NCBI RefSeq assembly: GCF_947493875.1
Contig: NZ_CANLSU010000015.1
Location: 1-34,242, forward strand
Direction of reading: 5' to 3'
DNA: 34,242 nucleotides
Origin: an uncultured Marinococcus sp.
Lineage (GTDB): Bacteria > Bacillota > Bacilli > Bacillales > Marinococcaceae
Below are positions 21,736 through 29,405 of the stretch, one piece after another. The notes under the pieces are model-generated. The model was given only the letters and a program-made list of their open reading frames with translations, ran no database searches and was not told the DNA's origin. Both the position numbers and the translations under genes were made by a program. Position 1 is the stretch's first letter. Every line of letters starts with the position of its first letter.

Positions 21736-21760
21736 AAGTCCTTCGAAAAGCGAAGGACTT
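21736..21760. other. Perfect hairpin in the DUF948 leader
   Basis: AAGTCCTTCG (21736-21745), loop AAAAG, CGAAGGACTT (21751-21760), 37 bp upstream of the first DUF948 ATG. On the minus strand it is followed by TTTTGATAT, so it could act as an attenuator or be the terminator of an upstream transcript. Confidence 0.6.
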
Positions 21761-21877
21761 GAATCCTACGTTCGCTTTGGTATCGATCTTCATGAACGAC
21801 TTATTTCTAACACCTACCACCCCGTTCATCCATTCAAACAAGACACAGTACTTATGATTGATGTTATACATTCAAAT

Positions 21878-21902
21878 GTTTGAATAAGGGAAGGGCGGGC
21901 AA
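21878..21902 (+). promoter_or_regulatory. Possible sigma-B-type promoter
   Basis: GTTTGA (21878-21883), 13-bp spacer, GGGCAA (21897-21902): close to the sigma-B pattern GTTTaa-N12-15-GGGtAt. It stands about 95 bp before the YtxH-like gene, a family often under sigma-B in Bacillus. Confidence 0.35.
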
Positions 21903-21996
21903 TAAGTATAACTATCATCGAAAACACGCCGGCTTCTCGGACGATGACCAACACCGAAAACGTGTTAATCCTATTCTTTTAAAGGAGTGATCGTGC

Positions 21997-22470
21997 ATGA
22001 GCACATCAAACAAAGCCCTCGTCCCTACGATTCTTTTATCCACGGCGGTAATTGGAAGCGGCATCGCGTGGTGGGCCACCCGTTCCTCGTCCAAAAACAA
22101 GACGAACAATGCAAGCACGAATGTTCAAGAACGCTTGCAACAGGCCCAAGAACAAATCGACACGGAAGAAGTCAAAACCCGCCTTCAACGTTCCTGGTCG
22201 TTGATTCAAAGCGTGGTAACGCAGCTCCAAACCATCTATGACCGTTATGGTCGAGATTTGCTTAACCAATTGCAAACCGTCAAACAAGAATCTCAGGAGA
22301 TCGTTGAAACGGCCAAAGAGGCCGGCGAAGAATTGCAGGACGTTGCTCAGGAGCAAGGAAAAGAAGCCGTCGAGGAAGCCCAACAAGCCAAAGAAGAAGC
22401 GCGTCAGGGATTCCAGGACCATGAATCTTCGTCCAACGCTCATTCCCGTGGGCCGTCGAATACCCCGTAA
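21997..22470 (+). CDS. YtxH-like membrane-anchored coiled-coil protein
   Basis: A 157-aa protein: one N-terminal membrane helix (residues 8-26, 'LVPTILLSTAVIGSGIAWWAT'), then an amphipathic helix of Gln/Glu/Lys repeats ('QERLQQAQEQIDTEEVKTRL', 'EEAQQAKEEARQ'). The layout resembles YtxH general-stress proteins. AAAGGAGTGA precedes the ATG. It is divergent from the DUF948 pair. Confidence 0.72.
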   Translation: MSTSNKALVPTILLSTAVIGSGIAWWATRSSSKNKTNNASTNVQERLQQAQEQIDTEEVKTRLQRSWSLIQSVVTQLQTIYDRYGRDLLNQLQTVKQESQEIVETAKEAGEELQDVAQEQGKEAVEEAQQAKEEARQGFQDHESSSNAHSRGPSNTP

Positions 22471-22473
22471 GTG

Positions 22474-22647
22474 CTATTCATAAGCCAATAAGCCAATGCT
22501 CATCAGTAATAAGATGGTGATCAATATCATGATCGTTCCTAATAATCGTTTGGCCTCTACGGTCCAGGCATAGTCCCGGGTTTCATACGCTAAAATCATA
22601 AGCGTCAACAGCATGATACTCAATATAAAGATCCAGGAAGCAAGCAA
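22474..22647 (-). CDS. Small two-helix membrane protein (57 aa)
   Basis: Starts with TTG at 22647, 6 bp after AAAGGAGAGG, and reads MLASWIFILSIMLLTLMILA...YE then a charged loop (TRDYAWTVEAKR) and a second hydrophobic segment ending IGLLAYE. It lies 36 bp downstream of the YihY gene on the same strand and its stop is 3 bp from the convergent YtxH-like stop. No family is recognised. Confidence 0.62.
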   Translation of the reverse strand: MLASWIFILSIMLLTLMILAYETRDYAWTVEAKRLLGTIMILITILLLMSIGLLAYE

Positions 22648-22683
22648 CGGGCCTCTCCTTTCGATGGCAAAGCTACATGATGA

Positions 22684-23541
22684 TCATGTAGCTTCTTTTT
22701 CTGTGTTGTTTTGTTGGTTGGCTCGTTTCGTTTTTCGGCGGTGAATAATCACGTTCATTTCGGCTCCGATCATCAGTACCAGTCCGGTAAGGAAAAACCA
22801 CAGTAATAGAATAATCACGCCACCGAGGCTTCCGTAGGTCGCCGAATAACTGCCAAAATTGCTGACGTAAAACGAAAATCCAAGGGAAACTACCTGCCAT
22901 AACAAGGCTGCTGTTAAAGCGCCCACTAAAATTTCTTTCCATTTTAATGTTTTGTTTGGCGCAAATCGATACAACAGCAGCAACATCGCTGTCATGACGG
23001 TGATCCCAATCGCCCAACGAAGGACCTGGAATAATAATTCCGTTTGTGGCGGTAAGCTTAACAACGAAGTAAGAAACGAGATCAAGACGTTCCCAAACAT
23101 GGGCAGGACAATGGCTATAATTAGCGTAAGGACCATACTAAAGGTCAACGCAATCGCCAACAGCCGTACTTTGATAAACGAACGGGTTTCTTCCACATCA
23201 TAGGCTTCATTGGACGATTTGATAAAAGCATTAATCCCATTGGAGGCCGACCATAAAGCGCCCAATAAACTGACCACGAACAAAATTCCCTGAGGTTCCT
23301 GCACCAACGTGGTAATATTCTCTTCAAATAACGCCGCCGTATCCGGAGGCACGGATCGCGTGATAAAATTCATTACCATGTTGGGGTCCAAATTCAAAAA
23401 CGGAAGGATGGTTAACGCAAAAATCAATAAGGGAAACACTGATAAGATATAATAGTAGGCTTGAGCCGCTGCCAGTAAAGGCACTTGGTCTTCTTTGAAT
23501 TCATTCATGAGATCCGTGATATATGTTTTTACTTTTTTCAT
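22684..23541 (-). CDS. YihY/BrkB-family inner-membrane protein
   Basis: A 285-aa protein of the YihY (virulence factor BrkB; formerly annotated RNase BN) family. It has 'LLAAAQAYYYILSVFPLLIFALTILP' (about 22-47), 'WSASNGINAFIKSSNEAYDVEETRSFIKVRL' (about 102-132), and 'GSYSATYGSLGGVIILLLWFFLTGLVLMIGAEMNVII' near the C-terminus, with six membrane segments in all. The basic C-terminal tail is cytoplasmic. The function is not settled; a transport or envelope role is usually assumed. AAAGGTG precedes the ATG. Confidence 0.93.
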   Translation of the reverse strand: MKKVKTYITDLMNEFKEDQVPLLAAAQAYYYILSVFPLLIFALTILPFLNLDPNMVMNFITRSVPPDTAALFEENITTLVQEPQGILFVVSLLGALWSASNGINAFIKSSNEAYDVEETRSFIKVRLLAIALTFSMVLTLIIAIVLPMFGNVLISFLTSLLSLPPQTELLFQVLRWAIGITVMTAMLLLLYRFAPNKTLKWKEILVGALTAALLWQVVSLGFSFYVSNFGSYSATYGSLGGVIILLLWFFLTGLVLMIGAEMNVIIHRRKTKRANQQNNTEKEAT

Positions 23542-23594
23542 GTTGTCACCTTTCCGCTGTAAGGTATGATTAGATTCCTTTTCTTACAGGCTCT

Positions 23595-23681
23595 CTAATC
23601 ACTGTATTTCACTGCAATATAAAGACCGATACTCGCCAGTATGATGCCACTCAACAATAAAACAACGGCTGCTGCATACAC
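23595..23681 (-). CDS. Tiny single-helix membrane protein (28 aa)
   Basis: A GTG at 23681, 4 bp after GGGGGAGGAGG, opens a 28-codon frame: MYAAAVVLLLSGIILASIGL then YIAVKYSD. It is a single membrane helix with a short charged tail. The very strong ribosome site makes it likely to be translated. Such tiny proteins often modulate a neighbouring membrane protein; YihY is the next gene on the strand. Confidence 0.55.
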   Translation of the reverse strand: MYAAAVVLLLSGIILASIGLYIAVKYSD

Positions 23682-23823
23682 GTCCTCCTCCCCCTTCTTC
23701 CTGGTATAAAAAAATATACCAATAAAATACTTATTTTAAAGATTGTACCTGTTCAGTCGGGATATTAAACACCGAACCCCGTATTTTTGGTTTATTTGTT
23801 GAACAATATGGCAATGATATATT

Positions 23824-23920
23824 TGCAGGGTCCCCGAGCCACCATTGGGTCAGGATGAAGGTCTCCCTATCTTTATGAACCCTGCACACTCTCTTGGTTT
23901 TCACCAAGGGAGATTTTTTA
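23824..23920 (+). ncRNA. Structured RNA element ending in a terminator
   Basis: TGCAGGGT (23824-23831) pairs with ACCCTGCA (23879-23886), closing a ~47-nt domain, directly followed by a terminator hairpin (23889-23898 with 23903-23912, one G-U pair) and a run of six T. Closed stem plus terminator is the layout of a riboswitch or attenuator, or of a small RNA. The next plus-strand gene, the tiny membrane protein at 24147, starts about 230 bp further. I cannot assign a known class. The reverse strand has an open frame of 69 codons over it, judged less likely. Confidence 0.5.
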
Positions 23921-24146
23921 TCACATAATGTATTTTTCACATAAACAATAATTTACCAACATTAAACTATTAAATGCTTTCACCACCTTTATATATACGA
24001 TATGCTCAGGTTATAAACGTCTTAATGACAATAATCCATCGTTAAATATTATCCATGAATTGTCCGCACAGGAAAAACATATTTCTTGATCCATAGAGGT
24101 AGATGTGGATTCCCAATTCAAGTAATGCTTGTCGAGGAGGGATAGC

Positions 24147-24236
24147 ATGTGGAAACAATGCACACGATATGTTTTGTTCACTCTCGCTTTAAGCATCTTT
24201 TTCATTCTGGTTCTTTTAGCCGTCGGTTCTTATTAA
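24147..24236 (+). CDS. Tiny single-helix membrane protein (29 aa)
   Basis: ATG at 24147, 7 bp after GAGGAGGG. The product MWKQCTRYVLFTLALSIFFI continues with LVLLAVGSY: a basic N-terminus and one membrane helix. The strong ribosome site supports translation. It might be controlled by the structured RNA upstream at 23824. Bases 24237-24433 show no gene. Confidence 0.5.
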   Translation: MWKQCTRYVLFTLALSIFFILVLLAVGSY

Positions 24237-24433
24237 ATGTCTCCACCTATTCGTCTTATGATCAAACAATAAGGGTAACCTTCCACATTGATCTATTCCC
24301 AATAGAGGTTATGGAAAGATTTTTTCCGTATATTTCAAACCTTTGTCCGGTTGCTTTGTTAGTGTTTCTTCCTTACTATGGTGAAAGAGGAACGCCTTCA
24401 TGAGAGGTGTTTTCCTCCCCCTTTTTCATTTAA

Positions 24434-24465
24434 CAAAAAGCGCCCGGCACCCAGGGCGCTTTTTG
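24434..24465. terminator. Bidirectional terminator
   Basis: Perfect 12-bp arms CAAAAAGCGCCC (24434-24445) and GGGCGCTTTTTG (24454-24465). It serves the convergent tiny membrane gene and the VOC gene. Confidence 0.9.
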
Positions 24466-24522
24466 TATATCAACTTCGTATTAAACATCTTCTCTAAAAG
24501 CAATAAATCTCCGTGCAATCTA

Positions 24523-24927
24523 TCAGGAGCCTCGGCGTCGAAAATCAATAAGTTCAATCAAATTCCCATCAGGATCCCGTAAATAAACCATTCGCCTTCG
24601 GCCCGTTGAATCTGCTTGAATACGACTACAGGCTCCACCGTGCCAACGAATGTGTTCGATGGTTGTTTCCAATTTTCGAACATGAAAAGTGAATGCAAAA
24701 CCATCCTGCATCTCCGGAAGCTCACTTAAATCACCGGTGCCAATCGCTTTCGCCATGGAGGCCTTAGGCCGTATGATCAGCCACTGGTGCTGACTCAGCT
24801 CAAAAACGACGTCTCCACTGCCTTTCAGAGCGGTTGACGAAACGAAAGGCAAGGCTAAGACGTCATGGTAAAAATGAATACATTCCTCATAATTGGTGAC
24901 AAGTAATTGAAAGGAGTGAAAATGCAT
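24523..24927 (-). CDS. VOC (glyoxalase/dioxygenase-like) family protein
   Basis: A 134-aa protein from ATG 24927, the better start because AAAGGA precedes it. It has the VOC fold: 'LLVTNYEECIHFYHDVLALPFV' (first repeat), 'GFAFTFHVRKLETTIEHIRWHGGA' (second repeat) and 'RMVYLRDPDGNLIELIDF', the classic C-terminal strand with a metal-binding Glu. Members include glyoxalase I, fosfomycin and bleomycin resistance proteins; the substrate cannot be told. An AraC-type regulator gene lies just upstream on the same strand. Confidence 0.88.
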   Translation of the reverse strand: MHFHSFQLLVTNYEECIHFYHDVLALPFVSSTALKGSGDVVFELSQHQWLIIRPKASMAKAIGTGDLSELPEMQDGFAFTFHVRKLETTIEHIRWHGGACSRIQADSTGRRRMVYLRDPDGNLIELIDFRRRGS

Positions 24928-24989
24928 GCGATAGCCATCCTTTCCATGATCCATTCATGCTTTCTCCTGTTCTTCTCTGTTTCTTTTTA

Positions 24990-25367
24990 TTAGATATTCT
25001 CTTCATGCTGGGCTTCCCAATACCGTTGGCGATACGCGCTCGGCGAGCATTGAAACCGCTGACGAAACACGGTGGAAAAATAATGCTGACGAGTAAATTG
25101 AAAGTGTTCGGCAATTCCTCGAATAGACTCTTCTGTTTGTGCCAGCATCACAGCCGCCTCTTCAACACGCCGTCGCATAATGTAGGTTGGAATAGTCCGT
25201 TGAAGATGATGGTTCACCTCGGCGCTTAAGCGGTCGCTTGAAACATGTAATGCGCGGGCTAATTCATCCACTGATAACGACGATGTCAAATGCGCATCCA
25301 CATAACTCATGAATTCCACGATTAACGGAGGATAAATGTGATGTAAAAGGTGCTGTTCTTGCTCCAT
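24990..25367 (-). CDS. AraC-family regulator, DNA-binding domain only
   Basis: A 125-aa protein consisting of little more than the AraC HTH pair: 'VDAHLTSSLSVDELARALHVSSDRLSAEVNHHLQRTIPTYIMRRRVEEAAVMLAQTEESIRGIAEHFQFTRQHYFSTVFRQRFQCSPSAYRQRY' (shown as a domain spanning about residues 23-117). No ligand-binding domain is present, as in SoxS/MarA-like short members. AAAGGAGAGG precedes the ATG. It may regulate the VOC gene 63 bp downstream. Confidence 0.9.
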   Translation of the reverse strand: MEQEQHLLHHIYPPLIVEFMSYVDAHLTSSLSVDELARALHVSSDRLSAEVNHHLQRTIPTYIMRRRVEEAAVMLAQTEESIRGIAEHFQFTRQHYFSTVFRQRFQCSPSAYRQRYWEAQHEENI

Positions 25368-25552
25368 ACTCCCTCTCCTTTCCGCTTACATTTTGTTACC
25401 CTTCTTTTGCTATTCTTGTTTATCACGATCTAACCCCTATCATGGCGATCTTCTTTCTGTTCAACTCTTAGTGATTCGAATAGTTAGGAGGCGTGAAATC
25501 AGCTATTTTTTCTACGATCGTGTTTTATGCGCGTTCAGGCATCACATGCCTG

Positions 25553-25873
25553 TTAACGTTGTTTTCGTTGATGAATGAAATTCTTCCCTTCGGCGGTGGA
25601 CACATATGCATTGGTAAATGCCAGGGTGGTATGCAATGGTGGCGCATCGTCTAACCGAAGAACCACCACCCGATGGGCAATAACATTCTCGTTGGGCGAA
25701 CCTTGTAAGGCTTCCAACACATCCTGTGGATGATCCCCTGGTGCCGCTTCCACCATATAGCAGTTATTTGTCAGCCGGAGATGGCTTGGAAACGTTTGTT
25801 CGACGGTCTCACTCAACAGCAACCGATCCGCCATGGAGGGATCAGTTTCGAAATTAATCACAAATACAGCCAT
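25553..25873 (-). CDS. Hypothetical protein (106 aa)
   Basis: Start ATG at 25873 with GGAGG 9 bp upstream. The product begins MAVFVINFETDPSMADRL, a strand-helix start with 'LTNNCYMVEAAPGDHPQDVLEAL' and 'NVIAHRVVVLRLDDAPPL', giving an alpha/beta ferredoxin-like pattern, then a basic tail. No family is recognised with confidence. It is coupled to the upstream 64-aa gene, whose stop is 6 bp before its start. Bases 25374-25552 upstream of the AraC gene show nothing but a short AGGCAT/ATGCCT hairpin. Confidence 0.68.
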   Translation of the reverse strand: MAVFVINFETDPSMADRLLLSETVEQTFPSHLRLTNNCYMVEAAPGDHPQDVLEALQGSPNENVIAHRVVVLRLDDAPPLHTTLAFTNAYVSTAEGKNFIHQRKQR

Positions 25874-25878
25874 CAGGC

Positions 25879-26073
25879 TCAAGCCTCCTCTTCGTTCATA
25901 GTTACGCTTCGTTTGCCATCAACATCAAGAGGAAGGGCAAAACCTGTGCGGTTCCTTCCTCCTAATGCTTGGAATTTTTGATGTCCCAGAACTTTCTGAT
26001 GATGGAACAGTTCTTGGGAATAGTTCCGTTGTCCGGAAACAGATACAACAGCTGTGAAGAAAGGGGTAATCAT
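25879..26073 (-). CDS. Small hypothetical protein (64 aa)
   Basis: ATG at 26073 after AGAGGAAAG. The product starts MITPFFTAVVSVSGQRNYSQ and ends MNEEEA, with 'HHQKVLGHQKFQALGGRN' in the middle; no domain is recognised. Its stop lies within the ribosome site of the next gene, so the two are probably translated together. Confidence 0.55.
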   Translation of the reverse strand: MITPFFTAVVSVSGQRNYSQELFHHQKVLGHQKFQALGGRNRTGFALPLDVDGKRSVTMNEEEA

Positions 26074-26113
26074 GCTCTTTCCTCTTCCATGTTATACCTG
26101 CCACCAATCCTTC

Positions 26114-26578
26114 TTAGGATTCGTCGGTGGACGAGGACGCTGATGGACGAGAAGAAGCAGCGTGTTTGGCTTCCTGAATTTCTTGATCGATATCTTGTTT
26201 TAACCGTTCTTTTTCTTCTTGGACCCCTTCGCGTGCGTTACTGGCCGCCAGCAACGACTCCTCTTTCAAGGCTTGCCACTCTTGATTGGTCGTTTCCATC
26301 GCCTGCTTTGCACGATCACTCACGGCTTTGACCTGATCTTGGATCGTGGACGATACTCGTTCTTTGCGGTCTTTCATCGAAGCAGCTAGTGCTCCTCCTC
26401 GGGCTGCAACGTCTTCCTTGGTATCCTGAGCTTGTTGCTGCCATTTCTGACCTTTAACGACGATGCTATCTCTCGTTTCCTGTCCGTTTTTGGGTGCAAA
26501 CAGCGCAGCCGTGATGCTCCCAATCACAATCCCTGTAGCCACGCCACCGATAAATGTATAAAATGATTGATTGTTCAT
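26114..26578 (-). CDS. YtxH-domain membrane-anchored protein
   Basis: A 154-aa protein with the YtxH signature at the N-terminus: 'FIGGVATGIVIGSITAALFAPKNGQETRD' (residues about 9-37, one membrane helix followed by the 'LFAPK.G.E.R' motif). The rest is a long charged helix ending in a Ser-rich tail. AGGAGGAGA precedes the ATG. YtxH proteins belong to the general stress set in Bacillus; the function is unknown. Confidence 0.9.
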   Translation of the reverse strand: MNNQSFYTFIGGVATGIVIGSITAALFAPKNGQETRDSIVVKGQKWQQQAQDTKEDVAARGGALAASMKDRKERVSSTIQDQVKAVSDRAKQAMETTNQEWQALKEESLLAASNAREGVQEEKERLKQDIDQEIQEAKHAASSRPSASSSTDES

Positions 26579-26589
26579 GTTATCTCCTC

Positions 26590-26938
26590 CTAAAATGATA
26601 ATCCTTTTCTGCTAGCCTCGACGCGATATCTTTTCGTTGACTGAATTTCTCTAAAACGATAAACCTTCTTGGCTTTCCTTACCGTTCGCTCGGTATAACA
26701 AATGATTTCTTCCACGGCAGCGATTGTCAAAGATTGATGATGGCTGACAGTCCTGATGGCTGCTTGGATAGACGTATCTTTACGGGGATCTTCAACCCTG
26801 CTCCATGCCTCTCTCTACTCCCGCCATACGTTATATTCAATGGCATGAAGCAGATTGCTTCGCGTGGTCTTTTTCCTCTTTCATATATGGCAAATGGCCA
26901 GTGAGACTCATCAACGAACCTTTTTCCTTTACAGTCAT
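26590..26938 (-). pseudogene. Decayed gene upstream of the YtxH gene
   Basis: AAGGAGG and an ATG at 26938 open MTVKEKGSLMSLTGHLPYMK, which stops after 33 codons. A one-base shift near the end of that frame continues as SNLLHAIEYNVWRE-stop-REAWSRVEDPRKDTSIQAAI and on to YRVEASRKGLSF at 26590, without further stops. The long open tail with sensible composition marks a former gene of about 115 codons with one frameshift and one nonsense codon. No family is recognised. Bases 26939-27012 show nothing. Confidence 0.5.
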
Positions 26939-27012
26939 GATGGTTACGGCCTCCTTATCCTATTAAAACTTCGTTTGATTACCTCTCCCAATTCTCGATG
27001 AAAGCCTCTCTT

Positions 27013-27225
27013 TTACATCCGTCGGGGCAAAATTTTGATCGAACAATCAGGAAACTCCTGTTTGCATTGATCATAAAACATTTGAGCCTGTTCATATGTC
27101 GAAAAAGAGACGATATTGGCTGTAGAATCCCTGGGCTCCTGGATCTCTCTGGTCAAGACATTCACTTCCTGTCCCTCCGCATCCAGAATCACAACCATGT
27201 ACGGCTCATTTAGTTCTGTCATCAT
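27013..27225 (-). CDS. Small hypothetical protein (70 aa)
   Basis: ATG at 27225, 5 bp after AAGGAGAG. The product has two strands 'PYMVVILDAEGQEVNVLTREI' and 'TANIVSFSTYEQAQMFYDQCKQEFPDCSIKILP', a small alpha/beta pattern ending in a basic tip. It follows the AraC-like gene on the same strand. No family is recognised. Confidence 0.66.
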   Translation of the reverse strand: MMTELNEPYMVVILDAEGQEVNVLTREIQEPRDSTANIVSFSTYEQAQMFYDQCKQEFPDCSIKILPRRM

Positions 27226-27246
27226 ATTCTCTCCTTATTTCTTCCA

Positions 27247-27944
27247 TCAGTGATTTTGCCGATACTGGTTCGGCGTCCAACCATAGGTTTTTTTGAACTG
27301 CCGGACCAAATAGCTACTATTGGGAAAACGTAATCGGCAGGCAATCGCATCAATACAATCATTGGTCGTTTCTAACCATACTTTAACCTGCCGAAGCCTC
27401 TGCTGTTGTATATAGCCGCGAACCCCGACAACCCACGTTTGATGCATCAATCGAGATAAATGATCCTCGGAAATCCCAGCCACCTGCGCTAATTGACAAA
27501 GCGATAAATCTTGCTCTAAATGATGCTGAATGTAATTGTCCACGCCTTGAAGATGAACCGCCGCTGTCTTGGCCTGTGGACGAGTTTGGATATGCTCTTG
27601 AAAACGACGCAAAATAAAGTTTTCATCCACCCCATGGTTGGGTTCCTCGAGACAGGCACGCCTCGCTTCCACCGACATCCATACATCCCACGAAAAGCCA
27701 TATTTTTCGATAAAACGTTGATGATACTGTTCGAACAACAACTGGTGACCTACGTATGCGAGTCCCCCGTGGGGTCTTCCCTCTGTTTTCGAAACCCCTG
27801 AAGTTCCTGAAGTGCTTGGTCAAAGTTCCCCATAAAAATATAGTCGATCACTCGGGTAAGAGTGGTGGTGCCCATCGTCAGTCTACCATGCGTCCGCCAC
27901 ATGACGAATTGATGATTCAAGCGTTCCCGATATTTCTGTTCCAT
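27247..27944 (-). pseudogene. AraC-family regulator split by a frameshift
   Basis: The first frame (ATG 27944, MEQKYRERLNHQFVMWRTHG) ends 'LQELQGFRKQREDPTGDSHT' and stops at 27750. The other frame is open through GGLAYVGHQLLFEQYHQRFI and runs to 27247, ending in an AraC HTH pair ('LSLCQLAQVAGISEDHLSRLMHQ', 'CIDAIACRLRFPNSSYLVRQFKKTYGWTPNQYRQ'). Adding one G to the five-G run (C5 at 27764-27768) fuses both into one ~232-aa protein with a normal AraC layout. A homopolymer indel, real or technical, is the simplest explanation; a separate TTG start at 27741 is a weak alternative. Confidence 0.7.
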
Positions 27945-28527
27945 CGATACCCTCAAACTCCTTTGATTGTTCTATCACGTTCCATTGCCCGTCCTTCTTT
28001 CCTAAAACGCGATGGATATTTATCGTATCAAGCGTATGACCATTCGGCCATGTCGTTCATCCTTCTTTCAGCTTTTGTATACCTCCGCAGAAAGTTTAAC
28101 AAGCACTAAAAAATGCCAATCTCCAAATTTCGTTATTTTTCTTTATTTTTCTCCATTATTTGAATTGAAAAGCTATCAACTTATATTTACGCAAGTATAA
28201 ATTGATATACTCTCTCTAACGAACATAAAAACCTATTTCATTTTTGTTTTTGCATAAATATTAATTTTTTATTCATTACTATATTCCAAATGAATACAAA
28301 TCAATAAAATAACAAGCATACATCGTTTATATCTTTCTCAAAGTTTCTTAAGGTAACAATTGCTTGATAATCGTTGTTATTTCTATTTTTTCGTCTTATA
28401 ATCTTAGAAATTTTGCATATTTTGAATCAAATAATCATCATCAGAACTTTTATCTCATGATAAAAAAATCCAAGGTTCTTTCTCTCACGTATACCGCCAA
28501 GTCGATCATCATGATAAAATCGCAAAC

Positions 28528-28576
28528 CGGTTTTTTAGATAACAGAAAAAACCGCCTGAAAGATTTTTCCGCAGGC
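28528..28576 (-). terminator. Overlapping hairpins, minus-strand terminator-like
   Basis: CGGTTTTTT (28528-28536) pairs with AAAAAACCG (28546-28554), and GCCTG (28554-28558) with CAGGC (28572-28576) followed on the minus strand by T-rich sequence. The two stems share an edge and could alternate. The remaining 27957-28800 stretch is AT-rich without a convincing gene; a minus-strand small RNA ending here is possible. Confidence 0.4.
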
Positions 28577-28812
28577 AGTAGCAAATGTCAGATTAAGACT
28601 AGTACTTTGCCTTCTATGGAGGCATGGTGCTATAGAAAACGGTCGTTGAGTAGACTATTTGAGAGGAAGAAGGAAGCTAATAGTCGATCTACGAATATAA
28701 TGTCGTATATCTCTATGCTTCCGAAGCAGTTTTGTTTTAAACAAACACCCCTGAGGTTTTAGCACTAGCCTAACGGTGGTGTTCAAGCACTTTCTTTTTT
28801 TAATTTAAATCG

Positions 28813-29086
28813 TCAAATTAAGCTAGACAAAATATCAGTCTCTATATCCACCCATGAATACTTCCAACGGGATACGATAATATTTATACGTAACATTTCC
28901 AGGAATAACTCATCGACAGTGATACCGAATAAATCACTTAGGCTGATGAGCACTTCGATACTCGGATAGTTTTTACCCGTCTCCCACTTTGAAATAGATT
29001 GACGACTAACATAGATTTGTTTCGCGAGATATTCCTGAGACCGCCCTCTTTGCTCCTTTGCTTCTTTTTAATTCGCATCCAAACAT
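28813..29086 (-). pseudogene. Frameshifted XRE-family regulator
   Basis: AAAGGAGG and ATGs at 29086/29078 are followed, in a shifted frame, by KEAKEQRGRSQEYLAKQIYV, then SRQSISKWETGKNYPSIEVL and ISLSDLFGITVDELF, an unmistakable Cro/CI-type HTH. The shift lies in the A-run at about 29065-29070 (TTTTTAA on the plus strand). The frame then runs to a TGA at 28813. It resembles small HTH regulators on many Bacillus plasmids. Either inactive or a sequencing error. Confidence 0.75.
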
Positions 29087-29244
29087 AGGGTGTGTTCCTC
29101 CTTTTTGTTGATTACAATATTATTCTTATAAACCACTAACGTAAAGATAGCTATACGCATATCCAAGAGCAACCTGATGGTGCCTCTGGATACCTTGCTT
29201 TCATCTTATAAACATAACGGCCCTTATCGGAAGCTAAAGCTTCT

Positions 29245-29405
29245 ATGATAATCATAATTAACACCAAAAAACATTTTTATGATTATCATACAAATAAGTT
29301 ATGAAAAATTGGTTTTTATAATTATCATACAGTGATATTATTAAACCATGGACATAAAATATCCTTATATGATTATTATAAAAACGGGGGTTTATAATTA
29401 TTATG
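29245..29405. repeat. Array of 13-bp palindromes, candidate partition site/operator
   Basis: Five copies of TATRATWATYAT[A/G] lie upstream of the HTH gene: 29245-29257, 29279-29291, 29318-29330, 29368-29380 and 29393-29405 (the last overlapping its ATG). The first three are near-perfect palindromes such as TATGATAATCATA. Two more lie within the gene at 29624-29636 and 29649-29661. Spacing varies between 25 and 50 bp. Such arrays are typical of centromere-like sites or operators bound by the adjacent HTH protein. Confidence 0.75.

Noticed and set aside
23731-23940. 69-aa minus-strand open frame
   Set aside because: Covers the structured RNA and terminator on the other strand; no ribosome site and no recognisable motif.
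24149-24403. 84-aa plus-strand frame starting with GTG
   Set aside because: The adjacent ATG at 24147 in another frame is better placed behind GAGGAGGG and gives a sensible membrane helix.
28364-28762. 132-aa plus-strand open frame in the 28-kb intergenic region
   Set aside because: No ribosome site, odd composition, and it runs through hairpins; more likely chance in AT-rich sequence.
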